Source: Pseudomonadota bacterium (lineage in GTDB: Bacteria; Pseudomonadota; Alphaproteobacteria; Thalassobaculales; Thalassobaculaceae). Taken from it: 10,506 nt of DNA. The position numbers were made by a program, and so were the translations under genes. Below the pieces are notes generated by a model that was given only the letters and a program-made list of their open reading frames with translations, was not told the DNA's origin and did no database searches. The stretch lies in assembly GCA_027623845.1 (NCBI GenBank), contig JAQBUJ010000060.1:1-10506 (forward strand), given 5' to 3'. Below, one piece after another: positions 1-5,576 of this stretch (within the stretch, counting starts at the first letter, position 1; every line of letters starts with the position of its first letter).

Positions 1-728
1 TCGGCCCAGCGCAGCACGTTGGTGTAGCTCTTGGCGTCGAGAAATTCCTCCGCCCCGTACTGATCGAAGATGACCAACCCGCCATACCACGGCCAAATCG
101 CCATATCGGCGATGGTGTATTCGTCGCCGCACATATAGCGGTTGTCGGCCAGGCGCCGGTCGAGCACGTCGAGCTGGCGCTTGGTTTCCATCGTGAAGCG
201 GTCGATGGGGTATTGCTGTTTTTCCTCCGCATAGGCGTAGAAATGGCCGAAGCCGCCGCCGAGATATGGGGTGCTGCCCATTTGCCAGAACAGCCAGGAC
301 AGGCATTCCGGCCGCTGCGCCGGATCGCTCGGCAGGAAGGCGCCGAATTTTTCGGCCAGATACAGCAGCATCGCGCCGGACTCGAAGACTCGGGTCGGCG
401 GATTGGTGCTGTGGTCCATCAATGCCGGGATCTTGGAGTTTGGGTTCGCTGCAACGAAGCCGCTGCCGAACTGGTCGCCGTCGCCGATGCGGATCAGCCA
501 GGCGTCGTATTCGGCGCCCATATGGCCCTGCGCCAGCAGTTCCTCCAGCAGCACCGTAACCTTCACGCCGTTCGGCGTGCCGAGCGAATAGAGCTGCAGC
601 GGATGTTTGCCGACGGGAAGTTCCTTGTCGTGGGTCGGGCCGGCGACCGGGCGATTGGTGCTGGTAAACCGCCCCTGCTTTTGGTTTTCCCATTTCCAGA
701 CTTTCGGCGGCGTGTAGTTCTTCGTCAT
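1..728 (-). CDS. yghU: YghU-type glutathione S-transferase / GSH-dependent disulfide-bond oxidoreductase (C-terminus cut by window edge)
   Basis: Reading the minus strand from the ATG at 728-726 gives about 242 codons without a stop before the left edge. The protein starts MTKNYTPPKVWKW and closely follows what I recall of E. coli YghU (about 288 residues). Matching landmarks are the long N-terminal arm before the thioredoxin fold (GPTHDKELPVGKHPLQLYSL), the G-T-P-N-G turn at the glutathione site, the RIGDGDQFGSGF segment, NPNSKIPAL and ESGAMLLYLAEKFG. The all-helical C-terminal domain carries GGGFGHFY and DEYTIADMAIWPW. About 45 C-terminal residues are missing. A GGAG at 737-740 (minus strand) lies 8 nt before the start and supports it. 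YghU proteins act in the cytoplasm and reduce disulfides or peroxides with two bound glutathiones; the exact substrate here is unknown. It is divergent from the alpha/beta hydrolase and not part of the respiratory operon. Confidence 0.93.
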   Translation of the reverse strand, partial: MTKNYTPPKVWKWENQKQGRFTSTNRPVAGPTHDKELPVGKHPLQLYSLGTPNGVKVTVLLEELLAQGHMGAEYDAWLIRIGDGDQFGSGFVAANPNSKIPALMDHSTNPPTRVFESGAMLLYLAEKFGAFLPSDPAQRPECLSWLFWQMGSTPYLGGGFGHFYAYAEEKQQYPIDRFTMETKRQLDVLDRRLADNRYMCGDEYTIADMAIWPWYGGLVIFDQYGAEEFLDAKSYTNVLRWA

Positions 729-891
729 TGTGCGAACTCCGTTCCGGGTGTCGTGGCTGCGACCAGCGATGCCATATGAGGGGTTGTGGTCGCGCTTGGA
801 ACCGTTTTTGATGGACGCGATTAGTGTACGCGCGCCGGTTGGAAACCGCATGTACAAACGCAGTTTACCCTATCGGGAAATGAGAACCGCC
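729..891. promoter_or_regulatory. Divergent intergenic region between yghU and the alpha/beta hydrolase
   Basis: These 163 bases separate two divergent genes and must hold the promoter of the yghU-like gene and probably that of the hydrolase. I see a 5-bp inverted repeat CGGTT-GGA-AACCG at 836-848. A related string, TTGGAACCG, occurs at about 796-804. These could be part of an operator, but the arms are short. No convincing -35/-10 pair was found on either strand. The plus-strand reading frame of the hydrolase is open through this region back to 730, so a longer N-terminus from ATG 850 or 880 cannot be excluded. Confidence 0.4.
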
Positions 892-1659
892 ATGGCAATC
901 TATCAAAATGGTCCCGTGCAGATCCATTACGAAGAGGCCGGTTCCGGCTTCCCTCTGCTGGTCATTCCCGGCGGCGGGCTGAACGCGACTATAGCGGGAT
1001 TGGCAAACCATGCCTTCAATCCTTTGGAGGTATTCAGCGACACCTATCGCGTCATCGCGCTGGACCTGCGCAACGCCAATACCGGCCAGTCGCAGGGCCC
1101 GCTCGAGATCGAGAGACCATGGGACGGCTTCACCGACGACCAGCTCGGCCTGATGGACCATCTCGGGATCGACCGCTTTATGGTGATGGGCTTCTGCATC
1201 GGCGGTCCGATGATCTGGAACATGCTAAAGCGCGCCGGCGAGCGTGTTGTGTCTGCGGTGCTGGTGCATCCCAGCGGCTATAGTTCCAATGTGCCGGATA
1301 TCTTCTACCAAAATAACATCAAGGGTTGGGCGCCGGCGTTTTGCCAGCAACGCCCCGAGATCACCATGGAGATGGTCTCCGACTACCTCAACAACATGTA
1401 TACCAAGCGGGCGGATTTCGTGTTCACCGTCGAGCGCGACTTCGTGCGCAATTGCCAAACGCCGGTGCTGGTCCTGCCGGACGACATCCCGGCGCATCCC
1501 TATGCGGCGGCGATGGAGACGGCCTTGCTGGCGCCGAACGCGCAAGTCAGCCTCTACCCCTGGAAAGAGAACGATCGGAAGATAGAACTCGCGGTCCGCC
1601 ATATCCGCGGCTTCATGGCGACTAATGCCGCCGAGGCTGTGGCGGAGGCGGCGGAATAG
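892..1659 (+). CDS. Alpha/beta-fold hydrolase with cysteine at the nucleophile position
   Basis: A 255-residue cytoplasmic protein with no signal peptide. It shows the alpha/beta-hydrolase order: oxyanion-hole strand LLVIPGGGL (about residues 22-30), the VIALDLRNANTGQS segment (54-67), and the nucleophile elbow MGFCIGGP at 99-106 with C102 where most families have serine. The acid side is carried by VLVLPDDIPAHP (193-203, D197/D198). The usual C-terminal G-H motif is absent: the end reads LYPWKENDRK and then AVRHIRGFM. Either H202 or H237 must therefore complete a triad, if one exists. A cysteine nucleophile is known in dienelactone hydrolases, but the sequence otherwise resembles general esterase/lyase-type hydrolases, so the substrate is unknown. 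I chose ATG 892 because the homology-like sequence begins there (MAIYQNGPVQIHYEEAG). In-frame ATGs at 880 and 850 are alternatives, and the ribosome-binding site is weak for all of them. Confidence 0.85.
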   Translation: MAIYQNGPVQIHYEEAGSGFPLLVIPGGGLNATIAGLANHAFNPLEVFSDTYRVIALDLRNANTGQSQGPLEIERPWDGFTDDQLGLMDHLGIDRFMVMGFCIGGPMIWNMLKRAGERVVSAVLVHPSGYSSNVPDIFYQNNIKGWAPAFCQQRPEITMEMVSDYLNNMYTKRADFVFTVERDFVRNCQTPVLVLPDDIPAHPYAAAMETALLAPNAQVSLYPWKENDRKIELAVRHIRGFMATNAAEAVAEAAE

Positions 1660-1664
1660 CCAAC

Positions 1665-1679
1665 CCGTATACAATACGG
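1665..1679. repeat. Short perfect inverted repeat just after the hydrolase stop
   Basis: CCGTAT-ACA-ATACGG forms a 6-bp perfect dyad six bases after the hydrolase stop codon. With a 3-base loop and no following T-run it is a poor intrinsic terminator. It could help stabilise the 3' end of the mRNA or be an operator-like site. Confidence 0.4.
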
Positions 1680-1777
1680 CGGCCTGCATCGGCTGAGCGG
1701 AACTGACCCTACGTCTCTCGCCGGGACTTTGGCGCAAGCATTGATGATAGGCAGGCGAAAATGCGAAGCGCGAACAG

Positions 1778-1806
1778 CGGTTGAAAATGCCACGCGGCTT
1801 CAACCG
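1778..1806. repeat. Strong stem-loop (8-bp perfect arms plus inner 3-bp stem)
   Basis: The arms CGGTTGAA (1778-1785) and TTCAACCG (1799-1806) are exact reverse complements. Inside them GCC (1789-1791) can pair with GGC (1796-1798) around the loop ACGC, leaving an AAT bulge on the 5' side. No T-run follows on the plus strand, so a classical Rho-independent terminator is not supported. It may be a transcript-end structure for the hydrolase, an element in the 5' leader of the next gene, or part of a small RNA. Confidence 0.55.
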
Positions 1807-1945
1807 GCACCTTCGATCGAACCCCGCCGCGACCCATGCACACTCATGCCCTCGCTAATAATGCGTCGAACAAGCCACCCACACGCGCCTGCCTCTTTGG
1901 CCCCTTGTGGCGCCGGCCAACCTCTTGATTGCTGGGGATCATGTC

Positions 1946-2131
1946 ATGGAACAACCCGTACTCTATACCGTGGTCGCCCTCGCCCTCTATTTCGTCGCCG
2001 CCAAGGTTCTTGACGGATTAGAACGCCGGGCCGGCCATCGTTTCAAACATCGGTCGCTGATATTCTTCGCCCTTCTCCTGGGGTTGGCGATCACGAGCTT
2101 CGCGCTCATCCGATATGCTGCGGTGCCCTGA
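1946..2131 (+). CDS. Small two-helix membrane protein, function unknown
   Basis: A 61-residue protein with two predicted membrane helices, about residues 5-22 (VLYTVVALALYFVAAKVL) and 37-56 (SLIFFALLLGLAITSFALIR). They are joined by a basic loop, DGLERRAGHRFKHR, that should face the cytoplasm, placing both termini outside. The ATG at 1946 follows TGGGGA (1933-1938) at 7 nt. An upstream in-frame start at 1907 would add 13 residues but lacks a comparable ribosome-binding site. I do not recognise the family. It sits just upstream of the FNR-type box, which begins 11 bases after its stop, so it is probably transcribed separately from the oxidase genes, although read-through is possible. Its closeness to the respiratory operon makes an accessory role plausible but unproven. 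Confidence 0.65.
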   Translation: MEQPVLYTVVALALYFVAAKVLDGLERRAGHRFKHRSLIFFALLLGLAITSFALIRYAAVP

Positions 2132-2141
2132 GCGCCTAAAC

Positions 2142-2155
2142 TTGACTTAGATCAA
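2142..2155 (+). promoter_or_regulatory. FNR/FixK/DNR-type binding box (TTGAC-N4-ATCAA)
   Basis: TTGACTTAGATCAA matches the consensus of the CRP/FNR family (TTGAT/C-N4-ATCAA), and the dyad extends one base each way (CTTGA...TCAAG). Its centre is at 2148.5. If the regulator acts at the usual class II distance of -41.5, transcription would start near 2190, with a weak -10-like TGCTAC at 2174-2179. That gives a leader of about 25 bases before the first operon gene at 2215. FNR/FixK proteins activate under low oxygen and DNR/NnrR relatives respond to NO; all recognise nearly the same box, so the sequence cannot separate them. This is the only good box of this type I found in the window. Confidence 0.8.
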
Positions 2156-2203
2156 GTGGGCCAAACTGCGCCCCTGCTACCGTCGCTCAGTTGCTGACCA
2201 TTT

Positions 2204-2208
2204 GGAGG
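2204..2208 (+). promoter_or_regulatory. Ribosome-binding site fixing the start of the small oxidase subunit
   Basis: A perfect GGAGG lies 6 nt before ATG 2215. It selects that start over the in-frame TTG at 2191 and the GTG at 2212. Confidence 0.75.
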
Positions 2209-2214
2209 TTCGTG

Positions 2215-2385
2215 ATGAGCGCTTCACCAGACGACAATGGCGATTCCGCAGTGCCAGAGCGGATTCCAGCGATGCAACGTCTCCTCGACAACCCCTTCCT
2301 CCTGCTCTTTATCGGCGTCACCATTCCGACGGTGTATTTGATATGGGGGATTATGGAAGTCGCGCAAATCCCAATGGCGAGATAG
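2215..2385 (+). CDS. Single-helix small subunit of a B-type haem-copper oxidase complex (subunit IIa-like)
   Basis: A 56-residue protein with a polar, acidic N-terminus (residues 1-25) and one membrane helix at about 27-49 (PFLLLFIGVTIPTVYLIWG). Its size, single helix and place directly before the CuA subunit match the subunit IIa of ba3-type oxidases, which supplies the helix missing from their one-helix subunit II. Assignment rests on context and topology because the sequence is too short for firm motif evidence. It is the first gene behind the FNR-type box and probably opens the operon. Its TAG stop is overlapped by the ribosome-binding site of the next gene, which suggests coupled translation. 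Confidence 0.75.
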   Translation: MSASPDDNGDSAVPERIPAMQRLLDNPFLLLFIGVTIPTVYLIWGIMEVAQIPMAR

Positions 2386-2390
2386 GAGGG
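2384..2390 (+). promoter_or_regulatory. Shine-Dalgarno sequence of subunit II overlapping the upstream stop codon
   Basis: AGGAGGG starts inside the TAG stop (2383-2385) of the small subunit and lies 7 nt before ATG 2398. This strong site makes 2398 the clear start and suggests translational coupling between the two subunits. Confidence 0.75.
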
Positions 2391-2397
2391 TCCGGAC

Positions 2398-2940
2398 ATG
2401 GCTATTTTCCCTCCGGAAAACCGGGTCTGGTGGAACGAACCGCTCCATCGCCCGGAGATCATCTGGATCACCGTCGCGTTCCTGTGGGGACTGGTGATGT
2501 TCTTCACCATGATCTACTGGCATTTTTCCGGTCAGCAGAATCTCTCGAACGAGGCCTACCGTATCTTTCCCGAGGTCTATGCCGAGCGAACCGAGGCGAT
2601 GGCCGAAAAATACACAGTGCGGACCGAGACCAATCTGGACATCCCCGTCGTCCATCCGAAACCAGGAACCGACGTCTACATGCTGGCGCGGCTCTGGGAG
2701 TGGTGGCCGATCCTTGAGCTGGAAAAGGGCCAGGAATACCGCCTGCACCTCTCGTCGCTGGATTGGCAGCACGGGTTCTCACTGCAACCGACCAACATCA
2801 ATGTCCAAGTTCATCCAGGCTACGAGATGGTGATGACCATCACCCCGACGCAAGCCGGCGAGTTCGGCGTGGTCTGCAATGAGTTTTGCGGCATCGGCCA
2901 CCACACGATGGTCGGGAAGATCATCGTCGTCGATAAATAG
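2398..2940 (+). CDS. CuA-containing subunit II of a B-type (ba3-like) haem-copper oxidase or NO reductase
   Basis: A 180-residue protein with one membrane helix (about residues 21-43) and a periplasmic cupredoxin domain. The binuclear CuA site is complete: H125 (DWQHGFSLQP), C160, E162 by its backbone, C164, H168 and M171 (CNEFCGIGHHTM). The spacings H+35, +37, +39, +43 and +46 equal those I recall for Thermus thermophilus ba3 (H114 to M160). A single helix and short length are typical of B-family enzymes; A-family subunit II has two helices. It would take electrons from a soluble cytochrome c or cupredoxin and pass them to the low-spin haem of subunit I. It is followed 10 bases later by subunit I. 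If the complex is an sNOR, this gene corresponds to norY. Confidence 0.93.
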   Translation: MAIFPPENRVWWNEPLHRPEIIWITVAFLWGLVMFFTMIYWHFSGQQNLSNEAYRIFPEVYAERTEAMAEKYTVRTETNLDIPVVHPKPGTDVYMLARLWEWWPILELEKGQEYRLHLSSLDWQHGFSLQPTNINVQVHPGYEMVMTITPTQAGEFGVVCNEFCGIGHHTMVGKIIVVDK

Positions 2941-2950
2941 GGGGGCGATC

Positions 2951-4645
2951 ATGGCGAATGAACTTTTTCGTATCTGTCCGGATACCGGCTTCAAGATCGA
3001 CCGAAACGCCGAAAAGCTGATCAAGGCGAACGCCGTGGTCGCCATCGTCTTTCTGGCGGTGGGCGGATTGTTCGGCCTGTTGGTGGCGCTGACCCGGTGG
3101 CCGGCGGTGCATCTGCTGCCCGCCGAGTGGTTTTATCTGGCGCTGACCGCCCATGGCGCGGACGTATTGTTGTTCTGGATCGTGTTCTTCGAGATCGCGA
3201 TGCTCTACTTCACCTCGTCGGTATTGCTGAACTGCCGCTTGGCCACGCCGAAACTGGCCTGGGGAGCGTTTTGGCTGATGCTGCTGGGCGCGGTGATCGC
3301 CAATGTGGCGGTGCTGCAAGGTGAATCGAGCGTCATGTTCACCTCTTATGTACCGATGCAAGCGGCGCCGCATTTCTATCTCGGTCTGATCCTGTTCGCG
3401 GTCGGTGCGCTGGTCGCCGTGTTCATCTTCTTTGGCACGCTGGTGACCGCCCGCGAGGAACGAACCTATCAAGGCTCGGTTCCACTGGTCACTTTCGGCG
3501 CGATCACGGCGGCGATTATCGCGGTGTTCACCCTGGCGTCCGGTGCGATCATCCTGGTTCCCACTTTCCTTTGGTCGCTCGGTCTGATCGGCGATATCGA
3601 CCCGGTCACCTACAAGATCGTTTGGTGGGCCATGGGGCATTCCTCGCAGCAAATCAACGTCTCGGTTCATGTGGCGATTTGGTACGCCATCGCCGCCATG
3701 CTGCTCGGCGCCAAGCCGTTATCCGAGAAGGTCAGCCGTTTTGCCTTCCTGATGTACATCATGTTCCTGCAGCTTGCCTCGGCGCATCATCTATTGGTCG
3801 AGCCGGGGATTAGTTCCGAATGGAAGATCTTCAACACCAGCTACGCGCTTTATCTCGCGGTGCTGGGCAGCTTGATCCATGGGATGAGTGTGCCGGGCGC
3901 CATCGAGGCGGCTCAACGTCGCCGGGGCTTCACCAGCGGTATGTTCGAATGGCTGCGCAAGGCGCCATGGGGTAATCCGGCGTTTTCCGGCATGTTCATG
4001 TCGCTGGTTTTCTTCGGTTTCATCGGCGGCATTTCCGGCGTCGTGCTGGGCACCGAGCAACTCAACATCATCATGCACAACACACTGTATGTACCGGGTC
4101 ATTTCCATGGCACCGTGGTTGCCGGCACCACACTGGCCTTCATGGCGATCACCTATCTCGTGGTTCCTCTGATCTTCCGGCGCGATATCATTCTGCCGGG
4201 ACTGGCGCGCTGGCAGCCGTATCTGTTCGGCATCGGCGTCGCCGGCATCTCGCTGTTCATGATGGGCGCCGGCACCCTGGGCGTGTCCCGGCGCCATTGG
4301 GACATGACGTTCACCGATGCCGCGATAGGCTTCGAATATCCGCCGGCCGCTTTCCTAATGATGGGATTGAACGGGATTTTCGCCATCATGGCAGCCGTTG
4401 GCGGCCTAGCCTTTGTGGTGGTCATCGTCGGTTCGGTCCTGTTCGGCACCCGGCGCGACGACGCCTATTCAAAGGCTCACCCGGTGCTGCCGCCGGCCGG
4501 CGCCGTGGCGGTGTCGACCTACGGTAACGAGGAGGCGCTGAAGATCCCGGGCACGATCATGCTGGTCACGATCTTCTTTGCCGCCTTTGTTCTCTACTAC
4601 TTCGTCAACTGGAAATACCTGTCCGAGGTCTGGCCTCTGAGCTGA
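2951..4645 (+). CDS. Haem-copper oxidase subunit I, B-family-like, lacking the active-site tyrosine (candidate NO reductase)
   Basis: A 564-residue polytopic inner-membrane protein. The haem and copper ligands are all present. The low-spin haem has H68 (LTAHGADVLLFW) and H386. CuB has H230 (WWAMGHSSQQ), H279 and H280 (SAHHLLVEPG). The high-spin haem has H384 (PGHFHGT). Spacings match T. thermophilus ba3 almost exactly (233/282/283/384/386). The key difference is residue 234. In oxygen reductases of this family the motif is H-P-x-V-Y, whose tyrosine is cross-linked to the first CuB histidine; here it is H-S-S-Q-Q, so glutamine replaces tyrosine. Y245 and S258 fall at positions of the ba3 K proton channel by offset. 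The missing tyrosine is the known mark of NO-reductase-type members (cNOR/qNOR and the sNOR/eNOR-like groups). I therefore infer NO reduction, although O2 reduction is not excluded. ATG 2951 follows a G-run 5 nt upstream. If the complex is an sNOR, the symbol would be norS. Confidence 0.93.
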   Translation: MANELFRICPDTGFKIDRNAEKLIKANAVVAIVFLAVGGLFGLLVALTRWPAVHLLPAEWFYLALTAHGADVLLFWIVFFEIAMLYFTSSVLLNCRLATPKLAWGAFWLMLLGAVIANVAVLQGESSVMFTSYVPMQAAPHFYLGLILFAVGALVAVFIFFGTLVTAREERTYQGSVPLVTFGAITAAIIAVFTLASGAIILVPTFLWSLGLIGDIDPVTYKIVWWAMGHSSQQINVSVHVAIWYAIAAMLLGAKPLSEKVSRFAFLMYIMFLQLASAHHLLVEPGISSEWKIFNTSYALYLAVLGSLIHGMSVPGAIEAAQRRRGFTSGMFEWLRKAPWGNPAFSGMFMSLVFFGFIGGISGVVLGTEQLNIIMHNTLYVPGHFHGTVVAGTTLAFMAITYLVVPLIFRRDIILPGLARWQPYLFGIGVAGISLFMMGAGTLGVSRRHWDMTFTDAAIGFEYPPAAFLMMGLNGIFAIMAAVGGLAFVVVIVGSVLFGTRRDDAYSKAHPVLPPAGAVAVSTYGNEEALKIPGTIMLVTIFFAAFVLYYFVNWKYLSEVWPLS

Positions 4646-4682
4646 GGCTACATGAGGTGCGGTCGCGCGAAGGGGACTGATC

Positions 4683-5576
4683 ATGGCTGTCTCGGAGCTT
4701 CAACAGACCGGTAAAGCGGCGACGATGGCCCGCGAACTGTATGGGCTGTTCAAGGTTCGGATTGGTCTGGCGATTGCCTTGACCGCGGTCGCCGGGGCCG
4801 CCGTTGCCGGGCCGCTCCCACCACCCTGGCAGGTTCTGGTGCTGGCGCTCAGCGTCCTGGCCGCCTCAAGCAGCGCCGGCGCCTTCAATCACTATGCCGA
4901 ACGCGACCTCGACGCGCGGATGCACCGCACCCGGACCCGTCCGTTCGCGTCCGGCCGGTACGCCGCCAGCCTGTGGTGGCCGGTCGGCATCGCCGTATTG
5001 CTGGCAGTGGCGGTCGGTGGCGCGGCACTGGCGCTTAACGCCCTGGCGGCGTTCTATGTCTTCCTCGGGGCCTTCGTTTATGGCGTCGTCTACACGGTTT
5101 GGCTGAAGCGACGCACCGTGCTCAACATCGTCATCGGTGGCTTGGCGGGGAGTTTTTCGGTTCTGGCCGGCGCGGCGGTCACGGGCGGCGCGCATGAGCC
5201 GGCGGCGCTGATGTTGGCATTGGTGATGTTCTTGTGGACGCCGCCGCATTTTTGGAGCCTGGCAACCGCGCTCAAGGAAGATTACGCCCAGGCGGGCGTC
5301 CCAATGCTGCCGGTGGTCGCGGGATCGCCGACAACCGCATGGATCAGCTTGGCGCATGTGCTGGCGTTGGTCTTGCTGTCCTTGTTGCCGCTTGGCTTTG
5401 GCATGGGTTGGGTCTATGGCGCGGCGGCGGTCGGCGGTGGTTTGATCTTTCTGCGCACCAGCATCGCCTTCGTTCGCGCGCCGACCAAGGCCCGGGCGAT
5501 GCAGAACTTCCACGGCTCGCTAATCCAGCTCAGCTTGTTGCTGCTCGGCGCCATCTGTGATCGCCTGGTCGGTTGA
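4683..5576 (+). CDS. cyoE: Protohaem IX farnesyltransferase (haem O synthase, CtaB/CyoE)
   Basis: A 297-residue polytopic membrane protein of the UbiA prenyltransferase superfamily that adds a farnesyl group to haem B to make haem O. The first Asp-rich motif is N69-H-Y-A-E-R-D75-L-D77 followed by MHRTRTRP. The second conserved region is K-E-D200-Y-A-Q-A-G-V-P-M-L-P-V, and the family signature TPPHFWSLA lies just before it. The C-terminal FHGSLIQLSLLLL helix is also typical. AAGGGGA at 4670-4676 supports ATG 4683. The gene starts 37 bases after subunit I, and its stop overlaps the SCO start. No haem A synthase (CtaA) is seen, so the enzyme may carry haem O, or CtaA may be encoded elsewhere. 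Because classical NO reductases use only haem B, a dedicated haem O synthase is notable beside a tyrosine-less subunit I. Confidence 0.95.
   Translation: MAVSELQQTGKAATMARELYGLFKVRIGLAIALTAVAGAAVAGPLPPPWQVLVLALSVLAASSSAGAFNHYAERDLDARMHRTRTRPFASGRYAASLWWPVGIAVLLAVAVGGAALALNALAAFYVFLGAFVYGVVYTVWLKRRTVLNIVIGGLAGSFSVLAGAAVTGGAHEPAALMLALVMFLWTPPHFWSLATALKEDYAQAGVPMLPVVAGSPTTAWISLAHVLALVLLSLLPLGFGMGWVYGAAAVGGGLIFLRTSIAFVRAPTKARAMQNFHGSLIQLSLLLLGAICDRLVG

Larger units (their letters stand above)
1660..1945. other. Intergenic region with RNA-hairpin potential, no convincing gene
   Basis: These 286 bases lie between the hydrolase and the 61-residue membrane protein. Reading frames that cross it (one runs from 1729 to 2013) lack a recognisable product and a good ribosome-binding site. 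The region holds two inverted repeats, at 1665-1679 and 1778-1806, listed separately. An AT-rich TAATAAT near 1856-1862 could be a -10 element, but no matching -35 was seen. The promoter of the 61-residue gene presumably lies here. Confidence 0.45.

Noticed and set aside
213..779. Long plus-strand open frame (188 residues) over the left flank
   Set aside because: It is antisense to the yghU-like gene, whose protein matches a known family along its full visible length; the plus-strand product has Arg/Ala-rich shadow composition.
1925..1944. TTGAT...ATCAT resembling a second FNR box before the 61-residue gene
   Set aside because: The half-sites are separated by more than the required four bases and the second half is imperfect.
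1729..2013. Plus-strand open frame of 94 residues in the intergenic region
   Set aside because: No ribosome-binding site, Pro/Arg/Ala-rich composition, and it overlaps the better supported 61-residue gene in another frame.
2921..3670. Minus-strand open frame of 249 residues
   Set aside because: It is antisense to subunit I and very rich in Arg, Gln, His and Asp, as expected from the complement of a hydrophobic GC-rich gene; no family is recognisable.
2951..4645. Ordinary ba3-type oxygen reductase subunit I
   Set aside because: Overall similarity and CuA partner fit, but Q234 replaces the cross-linked tyrosine needed for normal O2 reduction, so the plain oxygen-reductase label is not accepted without further evidence.
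4866..5513. Minus-strand open frame of 215 residues
   Set aside because: A shadow of the haem O synthase gene, with low-complexity Arg/Gln/His composition and no ribosome-binding site of note.
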